This document shows positions 56,908 to 64,000 of a stretch of DNA of 64,000 nucleotides, piece by piece. The notes beneath the pieces were generated by a model. That model did no database searches. It saw nothing but the letters and a program-made list of their open reading frames with translations, and was not told the DNA's origin. The stretch is from Pseudomonas sp. p1(2021b) (GTDB lineage: Bacteria > Pseudomonadota > Gammaproteobacteria > Pseudomonadales > Pseudomonadaceae), in the NCBI RefSeq assembly GCF_020151015.1, contig NZ_CP083746.1, positions 1,889,001-1,953,000 of the forward strand. The letters are read 5' to 3'. Position 1 is the stretch's first letter; each line of letters starts with the position of its first letter. The translations under genes and the position numbers were made by a program.

Positions 56908-57372
56908 ATGTCTCGTCACCCGTTCCCCAACAAGACCCGTCTCGGCCTGCTGACCATCGCCCTGGTCGGCGGCATCAACATGACCTCCGCCGCCTTTGCG
57001 GTGGAAGCATTGCCACAAGGCTACCAACTCGCCGCGGCCGAAAAGGCCGGTGAGGGCAACTGTGGCGAGGGCAAGTGCGGTGCTAGTGGCGCCCAGGCCA
57101 AAGCCACCCAGGCCGAAGGCAAGTGTGGTGAAGGCAAGTGCGGCGACGCCTCCTTCGCGCGCACCGACGCCAACCATGATGGCCGTGTGTCCCGGGCCGA
57201 ATTGCTGGCGGTAGCGCCCAAGGCCAATGCCGAGTTCGACGCCATCGATGCCAACCACGACGGCTATCTCTCCGAAGGCGAGGTCTACCAGTTCCGCAAG
57301 AACCAGTTCGACGCCAACGGCAACCCGTTCCCGTCCGACCTGTACAGCAAGCTGAGCCAAGCCAAGAACTGA
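56908..57372 (+). CDS. Secreted EF-hand protein with CGEGKCG repeats (HvfA/bufferin-like)
   Basis: A 154-aa exported protein with a long signal peptide (MSRHPFPNKTRLGLLTIALV-GGINMTSAAFA). The mature part has two Cys units, GEGNCGEGKCG (Cys52, Cys57) and AEGKCGEGKCG (Cys73, Cys78), then two EF-hand loops DANHDGRVSRAE (87-98) and DANHDGYLSEGE (114-125). EGKCG repeats are the mark of HvfA-type metal-buffering precursors that are modified by a DUF692 enzyme; none is encoded nearby. Calcium plus copper/zinc binding is inferred. The ORF follows the sigma-54 regulator in divergent orientation. Confidence 0.85.
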   Translation: MSRHPFPNKTRLGLLTIALVGGINMTSAAFAVEALPQGYQLAAAEKAGEGNCGEGKCGASGAQAKATQAEGKCGEGKCGDASFARTDANHDGRVSRAELLAVAPKANAEFDAIDANHDGYLSEGEVYQFRKNQFDANGNPFPSDLYSKLSQAKN

Positions 57373-57488
57373 CCCCGCTGATGCCCCTCTCCGAGCCGCC
57401 GGGGAGGGCACCGGGTGCCAAGGCAAGGTGCGGTGCTTGGCACGCACCCAGCCCATCCTGCTAAAACCTGCTTCAGAAGGAGAACGCC

Positions 57489-57911
57489 GTGACCCACGCG
57501 CTGGTAACAACGTTGTATACCGCCCAGACCCATACCACCGGCGGCCGTGATGGCCGTGGCCGTACTGCCGACGGTCAGCTCGATCTGCCCTTGAGCCCGC
57601 CCGGCTCCGGGCGCCCCGGCACCAACCCCGAACAGCTGTTCGCCATTGGCTGGTCCGCGTGTTTCATCGGTGCACTGCGTCGCGCCGGGCAAAAACACAA
57701 TGTGCGGGTGCCTGAAGACGTGGCGGTTAATGCCGAGGTATCGCTGGGCAACACCGAGGACGGTGGTTTCGCCCTGGCTGCTCGTTTGACGGTGCATCTG
57801 CCTGGCCTCGACGCGCCGGTCAAGGAGACGCTGGTGGCCGAGGCGCATCGGATCTGCCCGTACTCCAAGGCAACGCGCGGGAACATCGAGGTGGTTTTCG
57901 TGGTGCCTTGA
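57489..57911 (+). CDS. ohr: Organic hydroperoxide resistance protein Ohr
   Basis: A 140-aa OsmC-fold thiol peroxidase that reduces organic hydroperoxides. Reactive Cys58 (GWSACFIGA) and resolving Cys123 (RICPYSKATRGN) are both present with the catalytic Arg of the N-terminal loop region. The GTG start at 57489 has AAGGAG 7 bases upstream. The gene is followed by a terminator. No OhrR repressor is adjacent. Confidence 0.95.
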   Translation: MTHALVTTLYTAQTHTTGGRDGRGRTADGQLDLPLSPPGSGRPGTNPEQLFAIGWSACFIGALRRAGQKHNVRVPEDVAVNAEVSLGNTEDGGFALAARLTVHLPGLDAPVKETLVAEAHRICPYSKATRGNIEVVFVVP

Positions 57912-57924
57912 TTGCCTCGCATTG

Positions 57925-57962
57925 CAAAAAAGCCCGCACACCCTCATCGGTGCGTGGGCTTT
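57925..57962 (+). terminator. Terminator between ohr and emrB-like gene
   Basis: Stem AAAGCCCGCACAC / GGTGCGTGGGCTTT with a few mismatches. A run of A on its left and T on its right allows use from both sides. Confidence 0.7.
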
Positions 57963-58009
57963 CAGGTCTGTGTGGGGCTGGGCTTGTTCGCTTGAGCGCC
58001 AGCGGTGAG

Positions 58010-59575
58010 TCAATGAGCGTCGGCGGATGGCTGACTCGGCGGTTGGACTTTGCGCATCAATGGCACCAACACCGTGGCGACCAGGAAGCACACCATGATC
58101 ACCAGGAAGGCGTCGGCAAAGGTCATCGTTTGTGCTTCGCGCCACGTCAGCGCCCAGAGCTGGTGGAGCGCGGTCTGACTGGCGTCCAGGCTGTTCTGGC
58201 CCAATGCCTGAGCATTGCTGCTCCATTGATCGAGCCAGGTGTTCATGGTTTCATTCCGCACGTTCAGATGCTCGGCCAAACGCAGAAAGTGCAGGTTGGT
58301 GCGATCGTTGAGCACCGTGGCACACGCGGCGATCCCAAGCGCGCCCCCCAGGTTGCGCATCAGGTTGAACAAGCCCGAGGCATGCTTCAAGCGGGCCGGC
58401 GAGAGGGCGCCCAGGGTGAGGGTCACGGTCGGTGGAACCGCCATCTGCTGGGCAAACCCACGGATGGCCTGGGGCAGGAGCAGTTCCCTGGCGCCCCAGT
58501 CGTGGGTGATGGGTGAAAAGTCCCACATCGAAAGACCAAACAGGGCCAACCCCAGCATCAGGATCCAGCGCAAGTCCATGCGGTTGGCGAGGAAGGCGTA
58601 TACCGGGATGGCCAGCAGTTGGAACACGCCGGTGGAGAACACCGCCAAGCCAATATCCAGTGCGCCGTAGCCGCGTACACGGCCCAGGAACAGCGGGGTG
58701 AGGTAGATCGTGGCGAAAATGCCGATCCCGGTGATGAAAGAGAACAGGCAACCCAAGGCAAAGTTGCGGTCGCGCAAGGCGCGCAAGTCGACGATGGGCT
58801 CGGCGATCTTCAGGCAGCGCCAGATGAACAGCATGCCGCTGAGGCCGGCCACCCAGGCGGTGGTGGAGATCGTGATATCGCTGAACCAGTTCCAGCGTGG
58901 GCCTTCTTCCAGCGTGTATTCCAGGCACCCCAGGAACACCGCCATCAGCCCCATGCCCAGGTAGTCGGCGCCTTTGAGCAAACCCAGGTTGGGGCGGTCG
59001 ACCTTGACCAGCAACGGTACGGCGACGGTGACGAACAGGCCGGGCACCAGGTTGATGTAGAACAACCAGTGCCAGGACGATACGTCGGTGATCCAGCCGC
59101 CAACCGCTGGGCCCAGCGTGGGGGCAAGCGATGCGATGGCACCGATCACCGAGGCCGCGATCACGCGCTGCTTGCCGGTGAAATAGATGAACGCTGTGGT
59201 GAATACCAGCGGGATCATCGACCCGCCAAGAAACCCCTGCAGTGCGCGAAAGGCGATCATGCTCTGGATGTTCCAGGCCAGTGCGCAGAGCAGGCTGGTC
59301 AGGGTGAAGCCTGCAGCCGAGGCCGCGAACAGCCAGCGGGTGCTCATCACCCGCGACAGCCACCCGGAGAGGGGGATGACGATGATTTCCGCGATCAGGT
59401 AGGCCGTCTGCACCCAGGCGGTGTCGTCCGCCCCAGCGCTGAGCCCGCCGCCAATGTCCTTGAGCGAGGCCGAAACGATCTGGATATCGATCAGGGCAAT
59501 GAACATCCCCACGCACATGCAGGCAAAGGCCGCTACCTTTTGAGCGGGCGTGAGCGCCGGCAGCTCGGCGTTCAC
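58010..59575 (-). CDS. DHA2-type multidrug MFS transporter (EmrB-like)
   Basis: A 521-aa proton-driven exporter with 14 predicted helices, the DHA2 hallmark. Motif A-like GWLSRVMSTRWLF and the TM5 antiporter motif region (LAPTLGPAVGGWITD) are visible. It starts with GTG at 59575, overlapping the emrA-like stop by 4 bases. With the upstream adaptor it would form an EmrAB-type tripartite pump needing an outer-membrane TolC-like protein encoded elsewhere. The operon is led by hxlR. Confidence 0.93.
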   Translation of the reverse strand: MNAELPALTPAQKVAAFACMCVGMFIALIDIQIVSASLKDIGGGLSAGADDTAWVQTAYLIAEIIVIPLSGWLSRVMSTRWLFAASAAGFTLTSLLCALAWNIQSMIAFRALQGFLGGSMIPLVFTTAFIYFTGKQRVIAASVIGAIASLAPTLGPAVGGWITDVSSWHWLFYINLVPGLFVTVAVPLLVKVDRPNLGLLKGADYLGMGLMAVFLGCLEYTLEEGPRWNWFSDITISTTAWVAGLSGMLFIWRCLKIAEPIVDLRALRDRNFALGCLFSFITGIGIFATIYLTPLFLGRVRGYGALDIGLAVFSTGVFQLLAIPVYAFLANRMDLRWILMLGLALFGLSMWDFSPITHDWGARELLLPQAIRGFAQQMAVPPTVTLTLGALSPARLKHASGLFNLMRNLGGALGIAACATVLNDRTNLHFLRLAEHLNVRNETMNTWLDQWSSNAQALGQNSLDASQTALHQLWALTWREAQTMTFADAFLVIMVCFLVATVLVPLMRKVQPPSQPSADAH

Positions 59576-60708
59576 GGCCGGCCTGCCGTGGCGACGGTCG
59601 GTTGCGCCAGAGGTTGTGCCTTGGTATCGATTTCGGCGAATACCGAAAGCCCCGGGCGCAGGGCGCCGAAATCGGCATCGCTGCCTTCCAGGCGCACCCG
59701 TACCGGCACGCGCTGCACGATCTTGGTGAAGTTGCCTGTGGCGTTCTCAGGCGGCAACACGCTGAACTGGGCGCCCGTGGCAGGCGCGATGCTCTCGACG
59801 CGGCCATGGAAAGTCCGGCCCGGAAGAATGTCCGCGGTGACGCTGACGGCCTGGCCCACTTGCATGCGCGCCAGTTGGTCTTCCTTGAAGTTGGCGTCCA
59901 CCCACAGGCCGTGAGCCGGGACCACCGAGATCAACTGGCTGCCGGCCGCGGCATAGGCGCCGACTTTGGCCCGGCGGTTGCCCACATAGCCATCCACCGG
60001 CGCGCGCAGCTCGGTGTAGGCGATGTTGAGGCGCGCCTGCTGGCGGTCGGCTTCGGCCTGGGCCAGTGCGGCGCGTGTCTGCTCGCGTTGGGTGTCGATC
60101 ACCGCCAGTTGCTGCCGTGCGGCGAGCAAGCCAGCCTCGGCGTGAGTGCGATCCGCCTGGGCGGTTTTCCAGGTGGCCTCCACGCGCTGGGCGCTTTGCA
60201 CGGAGACCGCCTGGCTGCTCAGCAGGTTCTGGTAGCGGACCCGGTCGTTCAAGGCGCGCTGCGCTTCGGCATTGCGTGCGTCGATCTGCGCTTTGGCCTG
60301 GCCGATGATGGCCTGTTGCAGCAGTTCGACCGCATCGAGGTTGGCCAGGTGGGCGCGCTGTGCGGCGACGGCGCCGTCCGCCTTGGCCAATGCCGCGTTG
60401 TAGTCGCGTACATCGATGCGGGCCAGAAGGTCGCCGGCTTTGACGAATTGGTTGTCCACCACCGCGACCTCGGTGATGTAGCCCGGCACCTTGGCGCTGA
60501 TCACGGTGGTGTCCGCACCCACGTAGGCATCGTCGGTGTCTTCGATGAATCGGGCGGTCGACCACCAGTGGCTGCCGTAGCCTGCCCCGGCAATCACTGC
60601 GAGTGTCAGTGTCGCCAGGCGCAGGGCGGCTCTCTTCCCTATCGGTTTCTTTGCAGCGGCTTCGGTGGTTCCGGCCGAGTCGGGGGCTACGCCAACAGGA
60701 GCGTTCAT
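59572..60708 (-). CDS. Membrane fusion protein (EmrA/HlyD family)
   Basis: A 378-aa periplasmic adaptor: one N-terminal membrane helix (about 28-48), then the DDAYVGADTTVISAKVPGYI biotinyl-lipoyl motif, a long alpha-hairpin coiled coil (about 105-215) and a beta-barrel (LRAPVDGYVGNRRAKVGAYA). It fits the EmrB-like transporter, coupled to it by overlap. It begins 5 bases after hxlR, so all three genes are one operon. Confidence 0.93.
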   Translation of the reverse strand: MNAPVGVAPDSAGTTEAAAKKPIGKRAALRLATLTLAVIAGAGYGSHWWSTARFIEDTDDAYVGADTTVISAKVPGYITEVAVVDNQFVKAGDLLARIDVRDYNAALAKADGAVAAQRAHLANLDAVELLQQAIIGQAKAQIDARNAEAQRALNDRVRYQNLLSSQAVSVQSAQRVEATWKTAQADRTHAEAGLLAARQQLAVIDTQREQTRAALAQAEADRQQARLNIAYTELRAPVDGYVGNRRAKVGAYAAAGSQLISVVPAHGLWVDANFKEDQLARMQVGQAVSVTADILPGRTFHGRVESIAPATGAQFSVLPPENATGNFTKIVQRVPVRVRLEGSDADFGALRPGLSVFAEIDTKAQPLAQPTVATAGRP

Positions 60709-60713
60709 GACGG

Positions 60714-61253
60714 TCAGTCCTCTGAAGAGGCTTGGGTGGGGAAGGGGCTCACCAAGGTGTTGCCTTGGCGATGGGCCTTGCCGGTTTCAGCGCGCCAATG
60801 GGTCAGTGGGTCGGCATCGGGGGAAATACGCACACGGTGGTCATCCACGGTAATGCGCTTTCCGGTATTGGCGTCCATCAGCGCCAACGCCACGGGTTCG
60901 CCGGTGTGTTCGTCGGCGAGGTAGACCTTTTGCGAGCCTTCGGCGTGCTTGGCGCCCCATGCCATCAAGGTCAGGATCACCGGGCGCAGGTCACGCCCGG
61001 CCTCGCTGAGCAGGTATTCGAAGCGCGGCGGGTTGTTTTGGTACGGGTGGCGTTCAAGCAGGCCCGCAGTGACCAGGTCGCCCAGCCGGCGGGTGAGGGT
61101 ATTGGTGGCGATGCCCAGGCTGTGCTGGAACTCATCGAAGCGACGCAATCCATAGAAGGCATCGCGCAGGATCAAGAGGCTCCAGCCGTCGCCGATGTGA
61201 TCGAGCGCTCGGGCCACCGGGCAGGGCATGGGTTGGAAACTGGCTTTCTTCAT
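60714..61253 (-). CDS. HxlR-family regulator of the efflux operon
   Basis: A 179-aa protein with the HxlR winged helix: CPVARALDHIGDGWSLLILRDAFYGLRRFDEFQ, then IATNTLTRRLGDLVTAGLLER. A C-terminal extension of about 70 residues (AKHAEGSQKVYLADEHTGEP) follows, longer than in minimal HxlR proteins. ATG 61253 has GAGG eight bases upstream. First gene of the hxlR-emrA-emrB operon; the inverted repeat at 61284 directly upstream is the likely operator. Confidence 0.9.
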   Translation of the reverse strand: MKKASFQPMPCPVARALDHIGDGWSLLILRDAFYGLRRFDEFQHSLGIATNTLTRRLGDLVTAGLLERHPYQNNPPRFEYLLSEAGRDLRPVILTLMAWGAKHAEGSQKVYLADEHTGEPVALALMDANTGKRITVDDHRVRISPDADPLTHWRAETGKAHRQGNTLVSPFPTQASSED

Positions 61254-61283
61254 GGTGTCGGCCTCAGGCGTCATCTTCGAATG

Positions 61284-61306
61284 AAGTTACTATCCGCTTG
61301 TAACTT
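61284..61306. promoter_or_regulatory. Inverted repeat, likely HxlR operator
   Basis: AAGTTAC-TATCCGCTT-GTAACTT: seven-base arms with a 9-base spacer, 31 bases before the hxlR start codon. GTTAC/GTAAC arms like these are typical of HxlR-family operators. Arms extend imperfectly (ATGAAGTTAC / GTAACTTTCAT). Confidence 0.75.
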
Positions 61307-61366
61307 TCATTATGCAAGTGACTGTGGCCGCACTTTTGATGCCCGCTCGTCGGCTAGCCCAACCGC

Positions 61367-62935
61367 TTACTCCGGCAGTCCGGCCAGGCGCAGCCCGTCG
61401 GCAAGTCGGGCAAGGTCTTCGTCCCGGTAGATCGGCAGCCAATCGCGAAGGCCTGATACCCGCAGGCTCGGGTCCAGTACCCGTAGCCGTGCCATGGCCT
61501 CTCGGGCTTCATCCAAGCGCCCGCTGAGCGCATGGCTGGCGGCCACCAGCACGGTCGCGGCCAGGAGGCTGGAGAGGTTGCCCAGGGCCTTTTCGGCCCA
61601 GCCCAAGGCGCAGTCGAAACGTCCGGCAAAGAAGTGCGCCAGGGCCATTCCCACGTGCATCCTGAACATTTCCGGGTCCAGCGGGCTCAGGCGTGCGGCG
61701 TGGGTAAGGTTTTCGATGGCGACGTCGGTTTCACCCCGCAGCGCACGCAATATGCCGCCGAGGAACCAGGCTGGCGCCAGGTTGGGGTTGAGCAGGCGCG
61801 CCCTGTCCAGCAGGGCGATACTGCCATCGAGGTCTTTGGTCAGGTGCCCCAGCGCATGCCCGCCACGTGTCAGGGCGACGGCGTCATCCCGGCCAAGTTC
61901 CACGGCCAACCGCGCCAATCGCGCACCTTCGGCGATCTCTCGCGGGCGGTCGACCATCCAGCCATTGAGCTTGCGCCAGAAATGGCACCAGGCCGCCATG
62001 CCGTAGGCCGAGGCGAACTCCGGGTCCAGCTCGATGGTTGTGTAAAACAGGGACAACGCGTCTTCCACCGCTTCACGCGTGCCGTTGTGCAGTTTTGCCG
62101 TGCCGCGCAAGTAGTAGTCGTAGGCGCACAGGCTGTCGGTGGGCTTGCGCTTGGCCCGCTCTATCTCGGCGCGTTCGAGTTGCGGCGCGATGGCCCCCAC
62201 CACGCTTTCGGCGACCTGGTCCTGGAGCTCGAAAATATCGTCGAGCAAGCCTTCGAAGCGTTCCGCCCAGATGTGGGCACCGCTGGTGACGTCGATCAAC
62301 TGGCCGGTGATGCGCACTCGGTTCGCAGCCTTGCGCACACTGCCTTCGAGCACATAGCGCACGCCAAGCTTGCGCCCCGCCGCGATGATGTCGACCTGGC
62401 GGTCCTTGAAGGTGAAGCTGGAATTGCGGGCGATGACGAACAGCCAGCGGATGCGTGACAGGGCGACAATGATGTCTTCGACAATGCCATCGGCAAAGTA
62501 GTCCTGCCCCGGGTCGCCGCTCAGGTTCTGAAAGGGAAGGACCATGATGGAAGGTTTGTCAGGCAGGCTGAGGTTTTGCCCGGGCGCCTGGTCGACGAGC
62601 AGCGGCGCGGTGTGCTCCTGGCCAGGCACCTCTTGGGCGTCACCGACGAAGCGATACCCCTTGCGGGCGACCGTACGCAACAGGCGCTGGGCTTCGCCCG
62701 AGTCACCGATGGCCTTGCGAACCGCATTGATATGGCTGGCGACCGTTGACTCGGAAACCACCCGTCCGCCCCAGACCGTTTGCAACAACTCGTCCTTGCT
62801 GATCACCCGGTCGCGATTGCTGACCAGCAACAACAACAGGTCGAAGACCTGCGGGCCGATGGTCATGACCTCACCGCGCAAGGTCAGCTCCCGGCGTTGT
62901 TGGTCAAGCACGTAGTCTTCAAACGCGAATTGCAA
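61367..62935 (-). CDS. Winged-helix regulator with TolB-like and TPR domains
   Basis: A protein of about 522 aa. An OmpR-type winged helix (QFAFEDYVLDQQRRELTLRG, DELLQTVWGGRVVSESTVAS, VARKGYRFVG) fills residues 1-95. A TolB-N/adenylate-cyclase-associated domain follows (SIMVLPFQNLSGDPGQDYFA, YVLEGSVRKAANRVRITGQL), then helical TPR-like repeats. There is no receiver domain and no cyclase catalytic domain. The start is a TTG: 62935 fits the family and has GGGGAC upstream; 62989 is the alternative. It is divergent from the NAD(P)-binding gene and may control it. Confidence 0.85.
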   Translation of the reverse strand: MQFAFEDYVLDQQRRELTLRGEVMTIGPQVFDLLLLLVSNRDRVISKDELLQTVWGGRVVSESTVASHINAVRKAIGDSGEAQRLLRTVARKGYRFVGDAQEVPGQEHTAPLLVDQAPGQNLSLPDKPSIMVLPFQNLSGDPGQDYFADGIVEDIIVALSRIRWLFVIARNSSFTFKDRQVDIIAAGRKLGVRYVLEGSVRKAANRVRITGQLIDVTSGAHIWAERFEGLLDDIFELQDQVAESVVGAIAPQLERAEIERAKRKPTDSLCAYDYYLRGTAKLHNGTREAVEDALSLFYTTIELDPEFASAYGMAAWCHFWRKLNGWMVDRPREIAEGARLARLAVELGRDDAVALTRGGHALGHLTKDLDGSIALLDRARLLNPNLAPAWFLGGILRALRGETDVAIENLTHAARLSPLDPEMFRMHVGMALAHFFAGRFDCALGWAEKALGNLSSLLAATVLVAASHALSGRLDEAREAMARLRVLDPSLRVSGLRDWLPIYRDEDLARLADGLRLAGLPE

Positions 62936-63170
62936 CGTCTTGTCCCCTGGCCGGGCGCCTTGGGCATCGTGCCCGAGGCGATTGCTCAAAATGTCCGTCG
63001 TCGATAATACGGCAGCGCGAAAAGTGCTGCACTGTCCGTACCGATTTGGACGTAAAACCAAGCATTCCTGAAGGTAAATCCAGCCTCTCTGCAAAGACGC
63101 CCGAGGTGGATGGGCGCATCGTTCACCTACATCGACGGCAACGGTTGCGGTCGAGCAGAGGAGAGACCCC

Positions 63171-63914
63171 ATGAAAATCGTTGTCATTGGAGGCACGGGC
63201 CTCATTGGATCGAAACTGGTCAAGAGCCTGGGCGAGCGCGGCCATGAAGCCGTGGCGGCGTCGCCCAGCACCGGCGTCGACAGCATCACCCGCGAAGGCC
63301 TCGCTGCGGCGATGGACGGTGCGGACGTGGTCGTCGATGTCGCCAACGCGCCGTCCTGGGAAGACCAGGCCGTGCTGGACTTCTTCCAGACCTCCACCCG
63401 CAACTTGCTGGCCGCCGAGGCCGCTGCCGGGGTTCGCCACCACGTCGCGTTGTCGATCGTCGGTTGCGAGCGCCTGCCAGACAACGGCTACTTCCGCGCC
63501 AAGGTCGCGCAGGAGGCGCTGATCAAGGCCTCGGCCATCCCCTACACGCTGCTGCGGGCCACGCAGTTCTTCGAATTCGTCGGCGGCATTGCCCAGGCGG
63601 CCACCGTCGGTGACGAGGTGCGTATTTCCCCTGCGCTGATCCAGCCCCTGGCCTCGGTTGACGTGGCGTCGGCGCTGCTCGACGTGGTGCTTGCGGCGCC
63701 GGCCAACGGCACGCTCGAAGTGGCTGGCCCCGAGGCCTTGCCGTTGGACGAGCTGGTTCGCCGCTTCCTGCGGCTGACAGGCGATGCGCGCAAGGTCATC
63801 CCGGATGTGCATGCCCGTTATTTCGGCTCTGAGCTCGATGACCAGTCGCTGACCCCCGGCGCTGACGCGCGCCTTGGCCGTACCCGCTTCGAAGATTGGC
63901 TGGCGCGGTCCTGA
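63171..63914 (+). CDS. NAD(P)H-binding atypical SDR (NmrA-like)
   Basis: A 247-aa protein with a textbook dinucleotide motif at the start (MKIVVIGGTGLIGSKLVKSL) and the following VVVDVANAPSWEDQAVLDFF. IPYTLLRATQFFEFVGG is the NmrA/atypical SDR substrate loop. No catalytic YxxxK triad is clear, so it may be a sensor or an atypical reductase. GAGGAGAGACCCC precedes the ATG. A new gene starts 27 bases downstream on the same strand. Confidence 0.9.
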   Translation: MKIVVIGGTGLIGSKLVKSLGERGHEAVAASPSTGVDSITREGLAAAMDGADVVVDVANAPSWEDQAVLDFFQTSTRNLLAAEAAAGVRHHVALSIVGCERLPDNGYFRAKVAQEALIKASAIPYTLLRATQFFEFVGGIAQAATVGDEVRISPALIQPLASVDVASALLDVVLAAPANGTLEVAGPEALPLDELVRRFLRLTGDARKVIPDVHARYFGSELDDQSLTPGADARLGRTRFEDWLARS

Positions 63915-63941
63915 CAAACCACTTTCACAAGGAGTTACATC

Positions 63942-64000
63942 ATGTTCAGTCGAATCCTGTGCGTCGCGGCGATCGCGGCCCTGTCCATCACCTCGGTATC
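63942..64000 (+). CDS. 5' end of a gene for an exported protein
   Basis: AAGGAGTTACATC precedes the ATG at 63942; 19 codons are visible, encoding a signal-peptide-like MFSRILCVAAIAALSITSV. The rest is outside the window. It probably forms an operon with the NAD(P)-binding gene. The family cannot be told. Confidence 0.7.
   Translation, partial: MFSRILCVAAIAALSITSV

Overview
The window is chromosomal DNA from a Pseudomonas of the putida group. The gene order (purB-hflD-mnmA, two divergent isocitrate dehydrogenases, cspD/clpS-clpA, infA-bpt-aat, ftsK-lolA-rarA-crcB-serS-cysG, tusDCBE), the high GC content, and the paired REP-like palindromes with GTAGGAGCGG / GGGAGCGGGTTTACCCGCG cores all point that way. 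The species cannot be fixed from the sequence alone.

Positions 1-26975 are an ordinary core block. It covers purine synthesis (purB, cut by the window edge), tRNA thiolation (mnmA and tusDCBE, which pass sulfur to MnmA), TCA-cycle isocitrate dehydrogenases (monomeric and dimeric), N-degron proteolysis (clpS, clpA, the leucyl transferase bpt and the Leu/Phe transferase aat), chromosome segregation (ftsK), lipoprotein transport (lolA), fluoride export (crcB), serS, sirohaem synthesis (cysG), a xi-class glutathione transferase, a purine permease and a Bax-inhibitor-1 membrane protein. It ends with tRNA-Ser(UGA).

Positions 26915-45557 are an 18.6 kb integrated element bounded by a perfect 61-bp repeat of the tRNA-Ser 3' part. 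It has a tyrosine integrase next to the tRNA, a leftward early module of small phage genes (orphan cytosine methyltransferase, PAPS-reductase-like protein, zinc-ribbon and regulatory proteins), and a rightward late fragment: holin pair, tail completion proteins, tail tube, and tail chaperone with a GGGAAAC -1 frameshift site. The tape-measure gene breaks off at about residue 357. No terminase, portal, capsid, replication or recognisable CI/Cro genes are visible, so this is a defective prophage. It carries several AT-richer cargo genes of unknown function: two three-helix membrane proteins, an Imm50-like orphan, a pair of duplicated beta-solenoid-like small proteins, and a 428-aa P-loop ATPase beside attR.

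Positions 45558-46690 hold the wreck of a second element: an internally deleted IS5-family copy inserted in an inovirus-Gp2-type replication gene, right beside the same tRNA site.

Positions 46780-64000 are accessory metabolic and stress genes. A MerR regulator (50660) lies among an alpha/beta hydrolase, a saccharopine-dehydrogenase-like protein, an NAD-binding reductase and a secreted acetoacetate-decarboxylase-fold protein. Five near-identical MerR-type promoters with 19-bp spacers (TTAAAGT-NN-ACTTNAA dyads) are found in front of these genes and of merR itself, which suggests a self-contained local regulon. After it come an aldehyde dehydrogenase/TetR pair, a DJ-1 family protein, a sigma-54 activator lacking its usual sensory domain, a secreted EF-hand protein with CGEGKCG repeats, Ohr, an hxlR-emrA-emrB-like efflux operon with an inverted-repeat operator, a winged-helix/TolB-like/TPR regulator, and an NAD(P)-binding protein.
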